Shown: one piece after another, positions 17,349 through 26,198 of the stretch
Layout of the letters: the number at the start of each line of letters is the position of its first letter
How positions within the stretch are numbered: the stretch's first letter is position 1
NCBI RefSeq assembly: GCF_001484965.1
Contig: NZ_KQ947393.1
Location: forward strand, 200,234-264,233
Length of the DNA: 64,000 nucleotides
Source: Shouchella shacheensis
GTDB lineage: Bacteria > Bacillota > Bacilli > Bacillales > Bacillaceae_D
Direction: 5' to 3'
Notes under the pieces: generated by a model
The model's database searches: none
Seen by the model: only the letters and a program-made list of their open reading frames with translations
What the model was told of the DNA's origin: nothing
Program-made: the position numbers and the translations under genes

Positions 17349-18518
17349 TTAAACCTTCACCTTCGCCAGATCTTCATCGTCTAACACCGCTAAGAACAAT
17401 TCAAACGCTTCATTTCCAAGAAGCAATCCGTCTTCGGTTAACCTGAGACGCGCCTCGCTCTCCTCAAGCAGTCCGCGACGCTTGCCTTCCTCGATTTCCT
17501 CGCCAAATAATGTTTCCAGCTCAACTCCATACTGACGAGCAAAGGCCACTTTCTCTACGCCCTCACGTTTTCGGAGACCGAGAAAGACCGATTCCTCCAC
17601 TTTTTCGATTAAAGGCACTTTATGCTCACGCAGACGCGGCATCTTCCCACTCGTCACAGCATCAATATATTTCTGCACGGGATTAATGTTTTGATAGCGA
17701 ATGCCCTGGTCGTAGCCGGAAGCGCCTGCCCCGAAACCGTCATACTCTTCATTGTTCCAATAAACGAGATTGTGCCTCGACTCATAACCAGGCTTGCCGA
17801 AATTGCTAATCTCATACTGAGAGAGGCCTGCTTCCTTCGTTTTTACTTTTAAGAGGTCATACATGGCGACATCCGTTTCTTCAGGCGGCAGGGAGAGCTG
17901 TCCTTTACGGTGACGGTTAAAGAAGACCGTCTTTTGCTCAATCTTTAAGGCGTAAGCGGAAATATGCTGGACGCCAAGGGCAAGAGCTTGGTCAACGGCC
18001 TCTGAAAAGTCTTCGACGCGCTGCTTCGGCAGACCGAGCATCAAGTCAACGGAAATATTGTCAAAGCCATAGGCACGCGCTGTTTCAATCGCTTGTGTAA
18101 CACTTGTTGGCGAGTGGGTGCGGCCGATTTCCGAGAGCAGTTCTGGGGTGAACGTCTGCACACCAATGCTCAGGCGCGTGACGCCAAACGCCTTCAAAAC
18201 CGCAAGCTTGTCCCCATCCGCGCTGTCTGGATTGACTTCCACGGTCCACTCTTCCACTTCTTCCAAATGGAAGATTGCATGCATGGCTTCCAGCAAAGTG
18301 CGGAGCTGCAAAGCCGTAAGAGCGGTCGGCGTGCCACCGCCAATATAGATGGTGCGAACGGGAACATCGCCTTGCACACGCCGCGCTTCCTTCATTTCCT
18401 GAATCAGCGCCTCAATATAGGCATTGACAGGCTGATTTTCCAGGAACACTTTATTGAAATCACAGTAGTGACAGATGTGCTCGCAGAACGGGATGTGGAT
18501 ATACATTGATCTGCCCAA
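17349..18518 (-). CDS. hemW: Heme chaperone HemW (radical SAM)
   Basis: 389 residues if read from TTG 18518. AAGGAGG lies eight bases before this TTG but 20 bases before the ATG at 18506, so I prefer TTG. The N-terminus MGRSMYIHIPFC then matches relatives. The cluster motif CEHICHYC is followed by GGGTPTAL and VNPDS. A C-terminal HemW domain is present. Formerly called coproporphyrinogen oxidase-like; the family binds heme and inserts it into respiratory enzymes. Confidence 0.93.
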   Translation of the reverse strand: MGRSMYIHIPFCEHICHYCDFNKVFLENQPVNAYIEALIQEMKEARRVQGDVPVRTIYIGGGTPTALTALQLRTLLEAMHAIFHLEEVEEWTVEVNPDSADGDKLAVLKAFGVTRLSIGVQTFTPELLSEIGRTHSPTSVTQAIETARAYGFDNISVDLMLGLPKQRVEDFSEAVDQALALGVQHISAYALKIEQKTVFFNRHRKGQLSLPPEETDVAMYDLLKVKTKEAGLSQYEISNFGKPGYESRHNLVYWNNEEYDGFGAGASGYDQGIRYQNINPVQKYIDAVTSGKMPRLREHKVPLIEKVEESVFLGLRKREGVEKVAFARQYGVELETLFGEEIEEGKRRGLLEESEARLRLTEDGLLLGNEAFELFLAVLDDEDLAKVKV

Positions 18519-18541
18519 AACGTCGTCCTCCTTGTCACATG

Positions 18542-18579
18542 AAAAAGCCCGCCTCAACCACAAACGACGGCGAGGCGGC
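18542..18579 (-). terminator. Terminator of lepA
   Basis: Minus-strand GCCGCCTC/GAGGCGGGC stem with one bulge, then five T, ten bases after the lepA stop. Confidence 0.8.
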
Positions 18580-18589
18580 AGTTTTATGT

Positions 18590-20413
18590 TTAGTTGTCGT
18601 CCATACGGAGGACCGCCATGAATGCTTCCTGCGGAACTTCCACATTCCCGACGGCTTTCATCCGCTTCTTTCCTTCTTTTTGCTTCTCGAGAAGCTTTCG
18701 TTTCCGGGAAATATCCCCGCCGTAGCATTTGGAGAGGACATTTTTACGGATGGCTTTGATCGTTGAGCGGGCAATCACCTTCGTTCCGATGCTTGCCTGT
18801 ACAGGCACTTCGAACTGCTGGCGGGGGATCAGTTCTTTGAGCTTATCGACGATAATTTTCCCACGCTCATACGCAGAGTCCCGGTGAACAATCACCGAAA
18901 GGGCGTCTACTTTTTCCCCGTTTAGCAGAATGTCCATCTTTACGAGCTTCGACTGCCTGTAACCGATCAGCTCATAGTCAAACGAGGCATAGCCCTTCGT
19001 GTTTGATTTCAGCTGATCGAAAAAGTCATAGACAATCTCTGAGAGCGGAATCGCATAGACAATTTGTACGCGATTCTCGTCCAGGTATTGCATGTCTTCA
19101 AAATCCCCGCGCTTTTTCTGACAAAGCTCCATCACGGCCCCAACGAAATCATTTGGCACCATGACGGTGGCTTTTACATAGGGTTCTTCAACATACTCCA
19201 CTTTTTGCGCGTCGGGCATATTGGACGGATTGTCAATACGAACAAGCTCTTCATCGGTCATCATCACATTGTAAATAACGCTCGGCGCCGTTGTGATAAG
19301 TGAAATGCCGAACTCTCGCTCGATTCGCTCCTGAATAATTTCCATATGCAATAGACCAAGAAATCCGCAGCGAAAGCCAAAGCCAAGCGCCTGAGAGGTC
19401 TCCGGTTCGTATTGAAGGGATGCATCATTAAGCTCCAAACGTTCAAGCGCCTCGCGCAAGTCATTGTACTCACTCGTATCAATCGGATAAAGTCCGCAGA
19501 AGACCATCGGGTTCTTTCTTCGATAGCCAGGCAGCGGAGCTTCCGCAGGAGTCACAGCGCTCGTAATCGTATCCCCGACACGGCTGTCTCCGACATTTTT
19601 AATGGCTGCTGTTAGGAAGCCAACGTCGCCAACGGTCAGCTCGTCCACCTTGGTCGCTTTCGGTGTGAAAACGCCAATCTCAGAGACCTCAAATTCCTTT
19701 TCCGTCTGCATCATGCGAATCTTCTCACCGGCACGAACGGTGCCCTGGACGATTCGAATATAAGCGATAACGCCGCGGTACGGATCATACAAGGAATCAA
19801 AAATAAGAGCCTTCAGTGGGGCTTTTGGGTCACCTGCAGGGGCAGGCACTTTCTCTACGACCTGCTCAAGAATTTCTTCGATGCCAATCCCGTTCTTTGC
19901 CGAAGCAAGCACGGCTTCGGACGCATCAAGACCAATCACATCCTCGACTTCTTGCTTGACGCGGTCGGGTTCGGCGCTTGGCAAATCAATTTTATTAATC
20001 ACGGGAAGGATTTCAAGATCATTATCAAGCGCCAGGTAGACGTTGGCGAGCGTCTGCGCTTCAATTCCCTGGGCGCTGTCTACGATAAGAAGCGCACCCT
20101 CGCAAGCAGCAAGACTTCGGGAAACTTCGTATGTAAAATCGACGTGCCCCGGCGTATCGATCAAATGAAAGATATAGTCTTCTCCGTCCTTCGCGGTGTA
20201 TTTAAGCTGAACAGCATTCAGCTTAATGGTGATGCCCCGCTCCCGCTCAAGATCCATTGCATCGAGCGTTTGATCTTTCATTTCACGATCTGTGAGCGCT
20301 CCTGTTTTCTCTAAAATTCGGTCAGCAAGCGTTGATTTTCCGTGGTCAATATGCGCGATGATCGAAAAGTTCCGGATTCTGGACTGACGGCTAAGGCGCT
20401 GTTCATTGTTCAT
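18590..20413 (-). CDS. lepA: Elongation factor 4 (LepA/EF4)
   Basis: 607 residues from ATG 20413 ([16 protein letters not shown]); an upstream GTG at 20425 overlaps the Shine-Dalgarno AGGGGTG. GTPase domain with [18 protein letters not shown] and [13 protein letters not shown]-like domains II, III and V; and the LepA-specific C-terminal domain (about 490-600). It acts on the ribosome during initiation and translocation. Positioned between yqxA and hemW as in B. subtilis. Confidence 0.97.
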   Translation of the reverse strand: MNNEQRLSRQSRIRNFSIIAHIDHGKSTLADRILEKTGALTDREMKDQTLDAMDLERERGITIKLNAVQLKYTAKDGEDYIFHLIDTPGHVDFTYEVSRSLAACEGALLIVDSAQGIEAQTLANVYLALDNDLEILPVINKIDLPSAEPDRVKQEVEDVIGLDASEAVLASAKNGIGIEEILEQVVEKVPAPAGDPKAPLKALIFDSLYDPYRGVIAYIRIVQGTVRAGEKIRMMQTEKEFEVSEIGVFTPKATKVDELTVGDVGFLTAAIKNVGDSRVGDTITSAVTPAEAPLPGYRRKNPMVFCGLYPIDTSEYNDLREALERLELNDASLQYEPETSQALGFGFRCGFLGLLHMEIIQERIEREFGISLITTAPSVIYNVMMTDEELVRIDNPSNMPDAQKVEYVEEPYVKATVMVPNDFVGAVMELCQKKRGDFEDMQYLDENRVQIVYAIPLSEIVYDFFDQLKSNTKGYASFDYELIGYRQSKLVKMDILLNGEKVDALSVIVHRDSAYERGKIIVDKLKELIPRQQFEVPVQASIGTKVIARSTIKAIRKNVLSKCYGGDISRKRKLLEKQKEGKKRMKAVGNVEVPQEAFMAVLRMDDN

Positions 20414-20444
20414 TGTTAAAGTCACCCCTCATAAGTGCGCACTC

Positions 20445-20473
20445 AAAAAAGAGGGAAGCCTCGCCGCCTCCCT
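20445..20473 (-). terminator. Terminator after yqxA
   Basis: Minus-strand AGGGAGGC/GCTTCCCT stem, loop of six, then CTTTTTT. It separates the spoIIP-yqxA unit from lepA. Confidence 0.8.
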
Positions 20474-20533
20474 TCATGAGCTGTCGCAACGTACATACAC
20501 TGTTTCCCATTATAGCAAGGGTTCGACCTCGCT

Positions 20534-20893
20534 TCAATCAAAGCTTTCCCTTGACTTGTCTTCCTCAGGGTAATTTTTGTTTATAACATTGTGTACAAAC
20601 CCAGCGAGAGCGTCCAAACCACCAAGGGTTACCGCCTGGAACGTGTTCGCAAACGAGCTACCAAGATCCGAAAAAAAGTTTGTGGGCCCAGTCGCTCTCT
20701 TCAGCTGGTCCGCCTCCTTTTTTTTCTCTACGCTAAGGGGATCAGGCTTTTCGGCAGCTTCTCTTTCTTCTGGTGTACTGAGTTTGGCCGGCTCGGAAAA
20801 CCCATACTGTTCACTCATCATTTGCACCCCGAGAAGCGTCCCCAGAAGAAAAAGGATGCCAATGATTCCTGTGGTTACGAAAAAGCGTTTCAT
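20534..20893 (-). CDS. yqxA: YqxA family protein (DUF3679)
   Basis: 119 residues. One N-terminal membrane helix (6-25, GIIGILFLLGTLLGVQMM), a charged linker, and a C-terminal amphipathic part (FFSDLGSSFANTFQAVTLGG). It starts directly after the spoIIP stop codon, so translation is probably coupled. It is a conserved spore-former gene of unknown function between spoIIP and lepA; a sporulation role is inferred from position. Confidence 0.85.
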   Translation of the reverse strand: MKRFFVTTGIIGILFLLGTLLGVQMMSEQYGFSEPAKLSTPEEREAAEKPDPLSVEKKKEADQLKRATGPTNFFSDLGSSFANTFQAVTLGGLDALAGFVHNVINKNYPEEDKSRESFD

Positions 20894-22033
20894 TTATTCT
20901 CCCCCTCCATTCGTTTCGTAGTACTCGGCAAACACATCGGCAATGGCTTCTGTCGTGGCGTAGGTTTCTTCCAATGTGTTATCCACGCCGCCGATTTCAA
21001 TCAACGCTGAATTTGGTGAGAGGTCTTGGTTGAATTTTCCGTTCGTCCCTGCGCCTCCTTTTGTAATAACCGCTCGATTCAGACCTGGATATTGTTCTTC
21101 CATAATCGTGTGTAAATCTTCGGCGAGCTTGAGATTTTTTTCGTATTCAGGATGATCGGTTCCTACAACAAACATCGTTCGCGCATAAGAGACCCCGTTA
21201 ATGTCCACCGTCGTCTCCTCTCTCGGTAGCGAATCTCGGTGAAGGTCAAAGAAGAAGGTAAGGTCTTCATTTTCCTTCATTGCACTTTGAACAAACTCCC
21301 TTGCAACATCATAGGACGCTCCGTACCCTAACCCTCTTTCCTGCAGCACCGCTTGGGCATCCCTTTGCTCCATATGGGCTCCAAAGCCACGCTGATCGAG
21401 CTCTTGCTTTAACTTCTCCCCTGTCATCGTAATATTGACCTCTGGATGCATCGCTTCGTCTGGGTCGGTTGCCTCAAGTTCTGGCAAAAACGACTCATAC
21501 GTATGCGCAGTGCCAATGTAGACGATTTTTTCATCCGGCACATCCGTCGCCTCTTCCGCTGCCCGGTCCAGCTCTTCTCTTTTCGCTAAGCTCTCTTGCT
21601 TGGCCTCACGTTCGGCCATCATCACATCCTTCGGGGGAGGGGATTCAATGGAAAGGTTTGTGTAATCCGTGCCCTCCCCTGCAATATGAATGGTCGAATC
21701 AAAAACCGAAAAACCCGGAAGTTCCCTTCCAAGCAAACTCCTTGGATCATCTAAACTTATACTGGTGGCACTCTCAAAGACCAAAGCGCTCAAAGAAAAA
21801 GGTTTGGCCTCAGCAGGGAGCGCTTGCTCAAACAAACGATTTTCCATGCTCATCAGCCTGAGGAAGTGCTCCCCCTCAATATCCATCGTCCAGTTGTGAA
21901 TCGTACCTGAGGTTAGCCCTCTGCCTGGACCTCCTACGACAAGAACACTCGTACACAAGAACAGGGTCATCATGGCAATCACAAGTGTGGAAGCGATGCG
22001 TAACAGGCTTGTCTTTTGTTTGGATGGTGGCAT
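20894..22033 (-). CDS. spoIIP: Stage II sporulation protein P
   Basis: 379 residues. N-terminal membrane anchor (about 14-36), then the extracytoplasmic amidase/endopeptidase domain (about 165-375) with FFFDLHRDSLPR, AVITKGGAGTNGKFNQDL and ALIEIGGVDNT. With SpoIID and SpoIIM it degrades septal peptidoglycan during engulfment. The first metal-site segment, usually H-x-H-x-x-E-S in relatives I recall, reads GTAHTYESFLP, so only the second histidine is kept. Confidence 0.93.
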   Translation of the reverse strand: MPPSKQKTSLLRIASTLVIAMMTLFLCTSVLVVGGPGRGLTSGTIHNWTMDIEGEHFLRLMSMENRLFEQALPAEAKPFSLSALVFESATSISLDDPRSLLGRELPGFSVFDSTIHIAGEGTDYTNLSIESPPPKDVMMAEREAKQESLAKREELDRAAEEATDVPDEKIVYIGTAHTYESFLPELEATDPDEAMHPEVNITMTGEKLKQELDQRGFGAHMEQRDAQAVLQERGLGYGASYDVAREFVQSAMKENEDLTFFFDLHRDSLPREETTVDINGVSYARTMFVVGTDHPEYEKNLKLAEDLHTIMEEQYPGLNRAVITKGGAGTNGKFNQDLSPNSALIEIGGVDNTLEETYATTEAIADVFAEYYETNGGGE

Positions 22034-22120
22034 TCTGACTCCGTCTCCCTTCGCAGCTTGTCCTGACCGAATCAGTTATACCTATGCCTGGGCGCGTGAG
22101 AACATGACTACGAGCAAGAC

Positions 22121-22241
22121 AAAAAGCACAGGCGGGTCGCCTAGAAGCGCGAATTTTGGAGGGCCTGGACTAGAAATCCCGGGTTTGGATTTCGGTCCAG
22201 GCCTGAAAAATCTCGGTGCTTCTACCCGCCGGAGCTAGACA
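22121..22241 (+). repeat. Dispersed repeat family A, copy A5
   Basis: Distal stem GGCCTGGAC/GTCCAGGCC is nine perfect pairs, the strongest of the set. The right end CTAGACA touches the gpr terminator. Confidence 0.85.
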
Positions 22242-22242
22242 T

Positions 22243-22275
22243 AAAAAAGACCCCATGCACAGTGGCATCAGGTCT
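22243..22275 (-). terminator. Terminator of gpr
   Basis: Minus-strand AGACCTGATGC/GCATGGGGTCT stem followed by six T, five bases after the gpr stop. Confidence 0.85.
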
Positions 22276-22280
22276 CTCCA

Positions 22281-23402
22281 TTACTTCGTGTAGGCACCAA
22301 TATTCTCTTGATTGACTTTTTGATGCAATGCTGCGTTCAATCCCCCAGCGACGACATGCGCCATGTCCTCTATGAAGACGTCAATTTCTTTTGGGGTCAC
22401 CATAAGATTATGGCCTAGTGGAGAAAGGACTTCAGAAATCAGCTGCCGCTTCTCATAATCTTCAAGCGTGCCGACCATACCAAGAATTGTGTTGCGGCTG
22501 TGCTCTTCAGGTAAGTCCTCCTCAGAGAGTGTCTTTCTTTCACCGAACGTCATTCCTGCTGGGGCGAGCCTACCCGAAGGCACATCCCCTTCCTGCATTT
22601 CACGGCCCAGATGCTTTAACACGTAGTCGATGGTGTCACTTGTAATCGTCACCGCATCCACAACCGTTGGAATTCCGATCGCAATGACAGGGATGCCGAG
22701 TGTGTCCTTGCTCATTTCTTTACGCTTATTGCCAACGCCGCTCCCTGGATGAATCCCCGTATCGGCAATTTGAATGGTTGTATTGACGCGGTCAATGGAA
22801 CGAGAAGCGAGAGCATCCACAACAATGACGAAATCCGGATTGGTTTTTTCAATGACCCCAAAGATCACATCACTCGTCTCAATCCCGGTTAGCCCCATAA
22901 CACCTGGCGTAACAGCACTAACGGACCGGTACCCACCTTCCACCTCTTCTGGCGCGAGTGTAAACAAATGCCTTGTAACAAGGATCTCTTCAACCGCAAG
23001 CGGCCCCAGCGCATCAGGGGTCACGTTCCAGTTTCCAAGTCCAACGACTAAACAGGAATCATTAAGCCCAACCCCCGAGTCTTTCAAAAACTGGGCAAAC
23101 TGCGCGGCAAAAATTTCTTCCATTCGATCTTGCAGCTCCGTATCTTTTTGACGAATACCCTGTGCTTCAAATGTCAAATAGTTGCCCGCTTTTTTTTGTA
23201 GACGCTCGGCCCCTTCTTCACCAATCGTCACGCGCGTAATTTTAACGTCGTCCTGTGTCTCTTCGGTAATCTCGACATCAGAGACCATCTTGGCTTTTTG
23301 ATCAGGGTTCTGCCTTTGCTCCTCTTCCAATACGATTTCGTGCGCTTCCACTGCTAAATCGGTTCGTATTTGAAAGGGTTCCATGTTTAAATCGTGGCCC
23401 AT
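22281..23402 (-). CDS. gpr: GPR endopeptidase (germination protease)
   Basis: 373 residues from ATG 23402 ([16 protein letters not shown]), GGGAGG seven bases upstream. It degrades small acid-soluble spore proteins at germination. The N-terminal [10 protein letters not shown] resembles the SASP cleavage site and marks the propeptide region removed on activation. Conserved segments include [16 protein letters not shown] and [13 protein letters not shown]. It is divergent from rpsT with 176 bp between. Confidence 0.96.
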   Translation of the reverse strand: MGHDLNMEPFQIRTDLAVEAHEIVLEEEQRQNPDQKAKMVSDVEITEETQDDVKITRVTIGEEGAERLQKKAGNYLTFEAQGIRQKDTELQDRMEEIFAAQFAQFLKDSGVGLNDSCLVVGLGNWNVTPDALGPLAVEEILVTRHLFTLAPEEVEGGYRSVSAVTPGVMGLTGIETSDVIFGVIEKTNPDFVIVVDALASRSIDRVNTTIQIADTGIHPGSGVGNKRKEMSKDTLGIPVIAIGIPTVVDAVTITSDTIDYVLKHLGREMQEGDVPSGRLAPAGMTFGERKTLSEEDLPEEHSRNTILGMVGTLEDYEKRQLISEVLSPLGHNLMVTPKEIDVFIEDMAHVVAGGLNAALHQKVNQENIGAYTK

Positions 23403-23479
23403 TGTCATTCCTCCCTTGAAGTTAGCTACTGTTAGCATTCCTCGCAGGGAAGAAAACATTCGGTCATTCACAGATTCTA

Positions 23480-23508
23480 TTGCATTTGTTAACCAGTTTT
23501 GATAGAAT
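23480..23508 (+). promoter_or_regulatory. SigA promoter of rpsT
   Basis: TTGCAT (23480-23485), 17 bp, TAGAAT (23503-23508). A leader of about 65 nt follows before the ATG. Confidence 0.65.
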
Positions 23509-23578
23509 GCAGATTGTTGACAAGCAAGCTCAAGACGACTTTTGTATAGAGTTCTGCTGTGATCAGGAGGTGAAACAA

Positions 23579-23851
23579 ATGGCAAACATTAAATCTGCGG
23601 TTAAACGTGTGAAAACAAGCGAGGCTCGTCGCGCTCAAAACACGTCTCAAAAATCTGCGCTCCGTTCTGCGGTTCGTAATTTTGAAGTCGTGGCTAACAC
23701 AGACAGTGCAAGTACTGAAGCAAAGCAAGGAGCGTTCGTTCAAGCGGTAAAAAAGCTTGACAAAGCGGCAGGCAAAGGCCTTATTCATAAAAACGCTGCA
23801 TCTCGTCAAAAATCTCGCCTAGCGAAAAAATTGAACGGTGCAAACGTGTAA
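23579..23851 (+). CDS. rpsT: 30S ribosomal protein S20
   Basis: 90 residues from ATG 23579 ([15 protein letters not shown]) with a perfect AGGAGGTG at 23565-23572. Lys/Arg/Ala-rich helical bundle with the family ending [15 protein letters not shown]. It binds 16S rRNA early in 30S assembly. It stands alone, divergent from gpr and convergent with holA, as in B. subtilis. Confidence 0.98.
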   Translation: MANIKSAVKRVKTSEARRAQNTSQKSALRSAVRNFEVVANTDSASTEAKQGAFVQAVKKLDKAAGKGLIHKNAASRQKSRLAKKLNGANV

Positions 23852-23869
23852 ATAAGGAAAGAGTTAGCT

Positions 23870-23900
23870 GATCATGGGTGGCGCACCCGTGATCTTTTTT
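23870..23900 (+). terminator. Terminator of rpsT
   Basis: GATCATGGGTG/CACCCGTGATC with a 3-nt loop, then six T, 19 bases after the stop. Repeat A6 begins just after the T-tract. Confidence 0.92.
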
Positions 23901-23902
23901 GT

Positions 23903-24025
23903 GTAGAAAGGTGAAGGCGGGTCGATCAGAAGCGAGGATTTTGGAGACCCGATAAAAGAAATCCCGGTCTTGGATTTTGTTGTCGGGGCGAAAAATCCCG
24001 AGCTTCTACCCGCCGCAGCTAGATC
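23903..24025 (+). repeat. Dispersed repeat family A, copy A6
   Basis: Distal stem CCCGATAA/TTGTCGGG (one G-U pair). The middle stem is changed on both sides, GGATTTT/AAAATCC. First of a run A6-A7-B3. This cluster follows a plus-strand terminator with its left end, unlike the others. Confidence 0.85.
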
Positions 24026-24147
24026 AAGAAAGGTGGAGGCGGGTTGGTCTGGAGCGAGAATTTTGGAAGGCCTGCACGAGAAATCCCGACCTTGGATTTC
24101 CGGGCAGGACTGAAAAATCTCGAGCTCCTACCCGCCGCAACTAGATC
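24026..24147 (+). repeat. Dispersed repeat family A, copy A7
   Basis: Distal stem CCTGC/GCAGG. The middle stem reads GGAGC/GCTCC where other copies have GAAGC/GCTTC, a double compensatory change. Confidence 0.85.
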
Positions 24148-24222
24148 AAGAAAGGTGAAGGCGCCCTGCCTACGAGCGACAAGTTCTGGAGCGACGGCAG
24201 ATCAAGTCCGAACTTGACTTGA
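24148..24222 (+). repeat. Degenerate repeat family B, copy B3
   Basis: Only the left portion (GAAGGCGCCCTGCC, GAGCGACAAGTTCTGGAGCGACGG and ATCAAG) is recognisable. It lacks the GGGCGCC..CTAGACA right end. It sits just before the 3' end of holA. Confidence 0.6.
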
Positions 24223-24253
24223 ATGGGCCTAACCATCCTCCCCACCCGAGTGC

Positions 24254-25279
24254 CTACTTCCCCATCTGTCCAAGTTTCATCAGCATCAGCTCCACAGCAA
24301 GGACTTTTTCCCATTTCCCTGTTTTGATCCCGTAATCGGTGTCCGCCGCAAGCACAAGGGCGCCTTGAAGCATTTCATTTGAAAAACGCCCGACTTGCTG
24401 GCTGGCGAGCTTGACGACATACGGATGCAGTTTAAGCTGTGTAGCAATTTCTTTTTGCGTGTAGCCTCTCCCAAGACGGTTCTTGACTTGAAAATAAATG
24501 CGAAACTGTCGTGTGAGCAGCGCTAAAATGGCCAGAGGCTCTTCTTTTTGTTTGAGCAGCTGGTGGTACATGGCAACCGCTTGGCCGACTCGGCCTTTGG
24601 CGGCATGATCGATCACATCAAACACCGTTTGTTCCACTGTTTCAGCCACAAGCTCCTTTACCACTCCAATTGTTATGGCTTCCCCTTCCCCGACGTAAAG
24701 CGCACATTTTTTGATTTCATGGCTAAGCATGAAAAGGTGCACCCCCGCGCGATACAAGAGGGCTTGTTTCGCCTCAGGTTCGATCGACACCCCACACGTC
24801 CCTGCTTGTTCATCAATCCAGACGGAAGCCTGTCTTTCATCAAAGGGGGCTAGGCTGACAAACGTCGCCTCTTTCAGCTGCTTGGAGAGCTTTTTACGCT
24901 CGTCCAATTTTTCATACGGAGCGATGAGAACGAGCACCGTTTCCTGAGCGGGGGCTTTGAGATACTGCTCCAAGACGCTTGGGTCGTGTTCCACCTTGGT
25001 CTGCACTTTTTGCGAGGTCACTAAGTAAAAGTCATGGACGACAACAATCCTTTTTCCTGCAAAGAAGGGGAAGGTCTCGGCGTCTTCAACAATTTGTGAA
25101 AGAGGCGTGTCCACCAGTCGGTAATGAGTGTGATTCATCTCTGCTTCGTCCGCTGTCAAAAGCTGTGCCTCCAGCTCCTTCACAAACTGCTCCATTAAAA
25201 ACGTCTCGGTTCCTTGTAAAAAATAGACGGGCTCAATTTGCTTTTTCTTGATGTTTTTTATGCTTGTCATCATATCCAT
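24254..25279 (-). CDS. holA: DNA polymerase III subunit delta
   Basis: 341 residues (YqeN in B. subtilis). N-terminal RecA-like domain begins IEPVYFLQGTETFLMEQF. The three-domain delta clamp-loader layout is complete, with the C-terminal helical collar (LAILALLTRQFRIYFQVK). It opens the beta clamp during replication. AGGTG precedes the ATG by ten bases. Confidence 0.95.
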   Translation of the reverse strand: MDMMTSIKNIKKKQIEPVYFLQGTETFLMEQFVKELEAQLLTADEAEMNHTHYRLVDTPLSQIVEDAETFPFFAGKRIVVVHDFYLVTSQKVQTKVEHDPSVLEQYLKAPAQETVLVLIAPYEKLDERKKLSKQLKEATFVSLAPFDERQASVWIDEQAGTCGVSIEPEAKQALLYRAGVHLFMLSHEIKKCALYVGEGEAITIGVVKELVAETVEQTVFDVIDHAAKGRVGQAVAMYHQLLKQKEEPLAILALLTRQFRIYFQVKNRLGRGYTQKEIATQLKLHPYVVKLASQQVGRFSNEMLQGALVLAADTDYGIKTGKWEKVLAVELMLMKLGQMGK

Positions 25280-25435
25280 TTTGATCCATCACCTGTCTTA
25301 ACACTTCTATGTCCATCAATTTTAAGTGGTAAAAGGAAATTTAACAAGCAAAGCTTTCGCCTACAAACGCCAGCGATCACCGTTTTATTCAAATCGGCCC
25401 AACCCTCACGCCCAAAGGTACCCGAGCCGCCAAAG

Positions 25436-25558
25436 ACGAAAAGTGCAGGCGGGTTGCTTAGAAGCGCGAATTTTGGAAGGCCTGGACTAGAAATCCCGAT
25501 CTTGGATTTCGGGCCAGGACTGAAAAATCTCGGCGCTTCTACCCGCCGCAACTAGACA
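25436..25558 (+). repeat. Dispersed repeat family A, copy A8
   Basis: Distal stem CCTGG/CCAGG, apical GAAATCC/GGATTTC. It is nearly identical to the adjacent A9, suggesting recent tandem duplication. Confidence 0.85.
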
Positions 25559-25561
25559 AAG

Positions 25562-25684
25562 CCGAAAAGCGCAGGCGGGTTGGTCAGGAGCGTGAATTTT
25601 GGAAGGCCTGGACTAGAAATCCCGATCTTGGATTTCGGGCCAGGACTGAAAAATCTCGGCGCTTCTACCCGCCGCAACTAGACA
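25562..25684 (+). repeat. Dispersed repeat family A, copy A9
   Basis: Same distal stem as A8. The right end CTAGACA merges with seven A that are the T-tract of the terminator at 25684-25715. Confidence 0.85.
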
Positions 25685-25715
25685 AAAAAACAGAAGCGCT
25701 CTCTCCGCGCTTCTG
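25684..25715 (-). terminator. Intrinsic terminator of an unannotated minus-strand transcript
   Basis: CAGAAGCGC/GCGCTTCTG stem, 7-nt loop, then seven T on the minus strand. No minus-strand gene lies upstream (yqzM is on the plus strand), which implies a non-coding transcript. Confidence 0.75.
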
Positions 25716-25850
25716 CTTCATGGCATTCATCTATGGTAAACGTTCCTGACCGAGACCCTAGGCACACCCAGTCAACAACGGGCGATGAGTAAGCCTTACT
25801 TCTAGAATATCCTATGTTCGCTCGCTCTATAGGTGACAACTCTTAGCAGA
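25684..25850 (-). ncRNA. Candidate small RNA ending at a strong terminator
   Basis: About 165 nt on the minus strand between A10 and the terminator, without a credible ORF. Visible pairings are CCTAT/ATAGG near the 5' end and CGCCC/GGGTG in the middle. A weak promoter TTGAAT-17-TAAGAG is possible just upstream (about 25837-25866). I recognise no known RNA family (not 6S, SRP, tmRNA or RNase P). Confidence 0.35.
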
Positions 25851-25879
25851 AAGGAAGACCCAATTCAAAGCAAGACAAT

Positions 25880-26002
25880 CCGAAAAGTGCAGGCGGGTCG
25901 CTTAGAAGCGCGAATTTTGGAAGGCCTGGACTAGAAATCCCGGGTTTGGATTTCGGTCTAGGACTGAAAAATCTCGGCGCTTCTACCCGCCGCAACTAGA
26001 CA
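25880..26002 (+). repeat. Dispersed repeat family A, copy A10
   Basis: Distal stem CCTGGAC/GTCTAGG (one G-U pair). It lies between the candidate small RNA and the yqzM promoter region. It is the only cluster with no terminator at either end. Confidence 0.85.
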
Positions 26003-26060
26003 AGTTCTTTTATTTTTGGGCGGAATCGCGTATACTAAAAACGGATGAAGGAGGTGCCAC

Positions 26061-26198
26061 ATGAACAAATTTGAACAAGATGTTCAAGACAAAGCAAACG
26101 ACGTTATCCCTTCAGGCATAGGTTTTATTGCTTCTTTTGGTTTTTTCGCGCTAATTTTCATTATCGCAAACATCGTAGACGTGGCAAGCTACTACTAA
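26061..26198 (+). CDS. yqzM: YqzM family small membrane protein
   Basis: 45 residues: MNKFEQDVQDKANDVIP, then a single membrane helix and VDVASYY. AAGGAGGTG lies seven bases before the ATG, and TATACT (26031-26036) is a plausible -10. It matches the conserved YqzM family found next to comEC in Bacillus; function unknown. It converges on comEC and their stop codons overlap (TAA at 26196-26198, comEC TAG at 26195-26197). Confidence 0.88.
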   Translation: MNKFEQDVQDKANDVIPSGIGFIASFGFFALIFIIANIVDVASYY

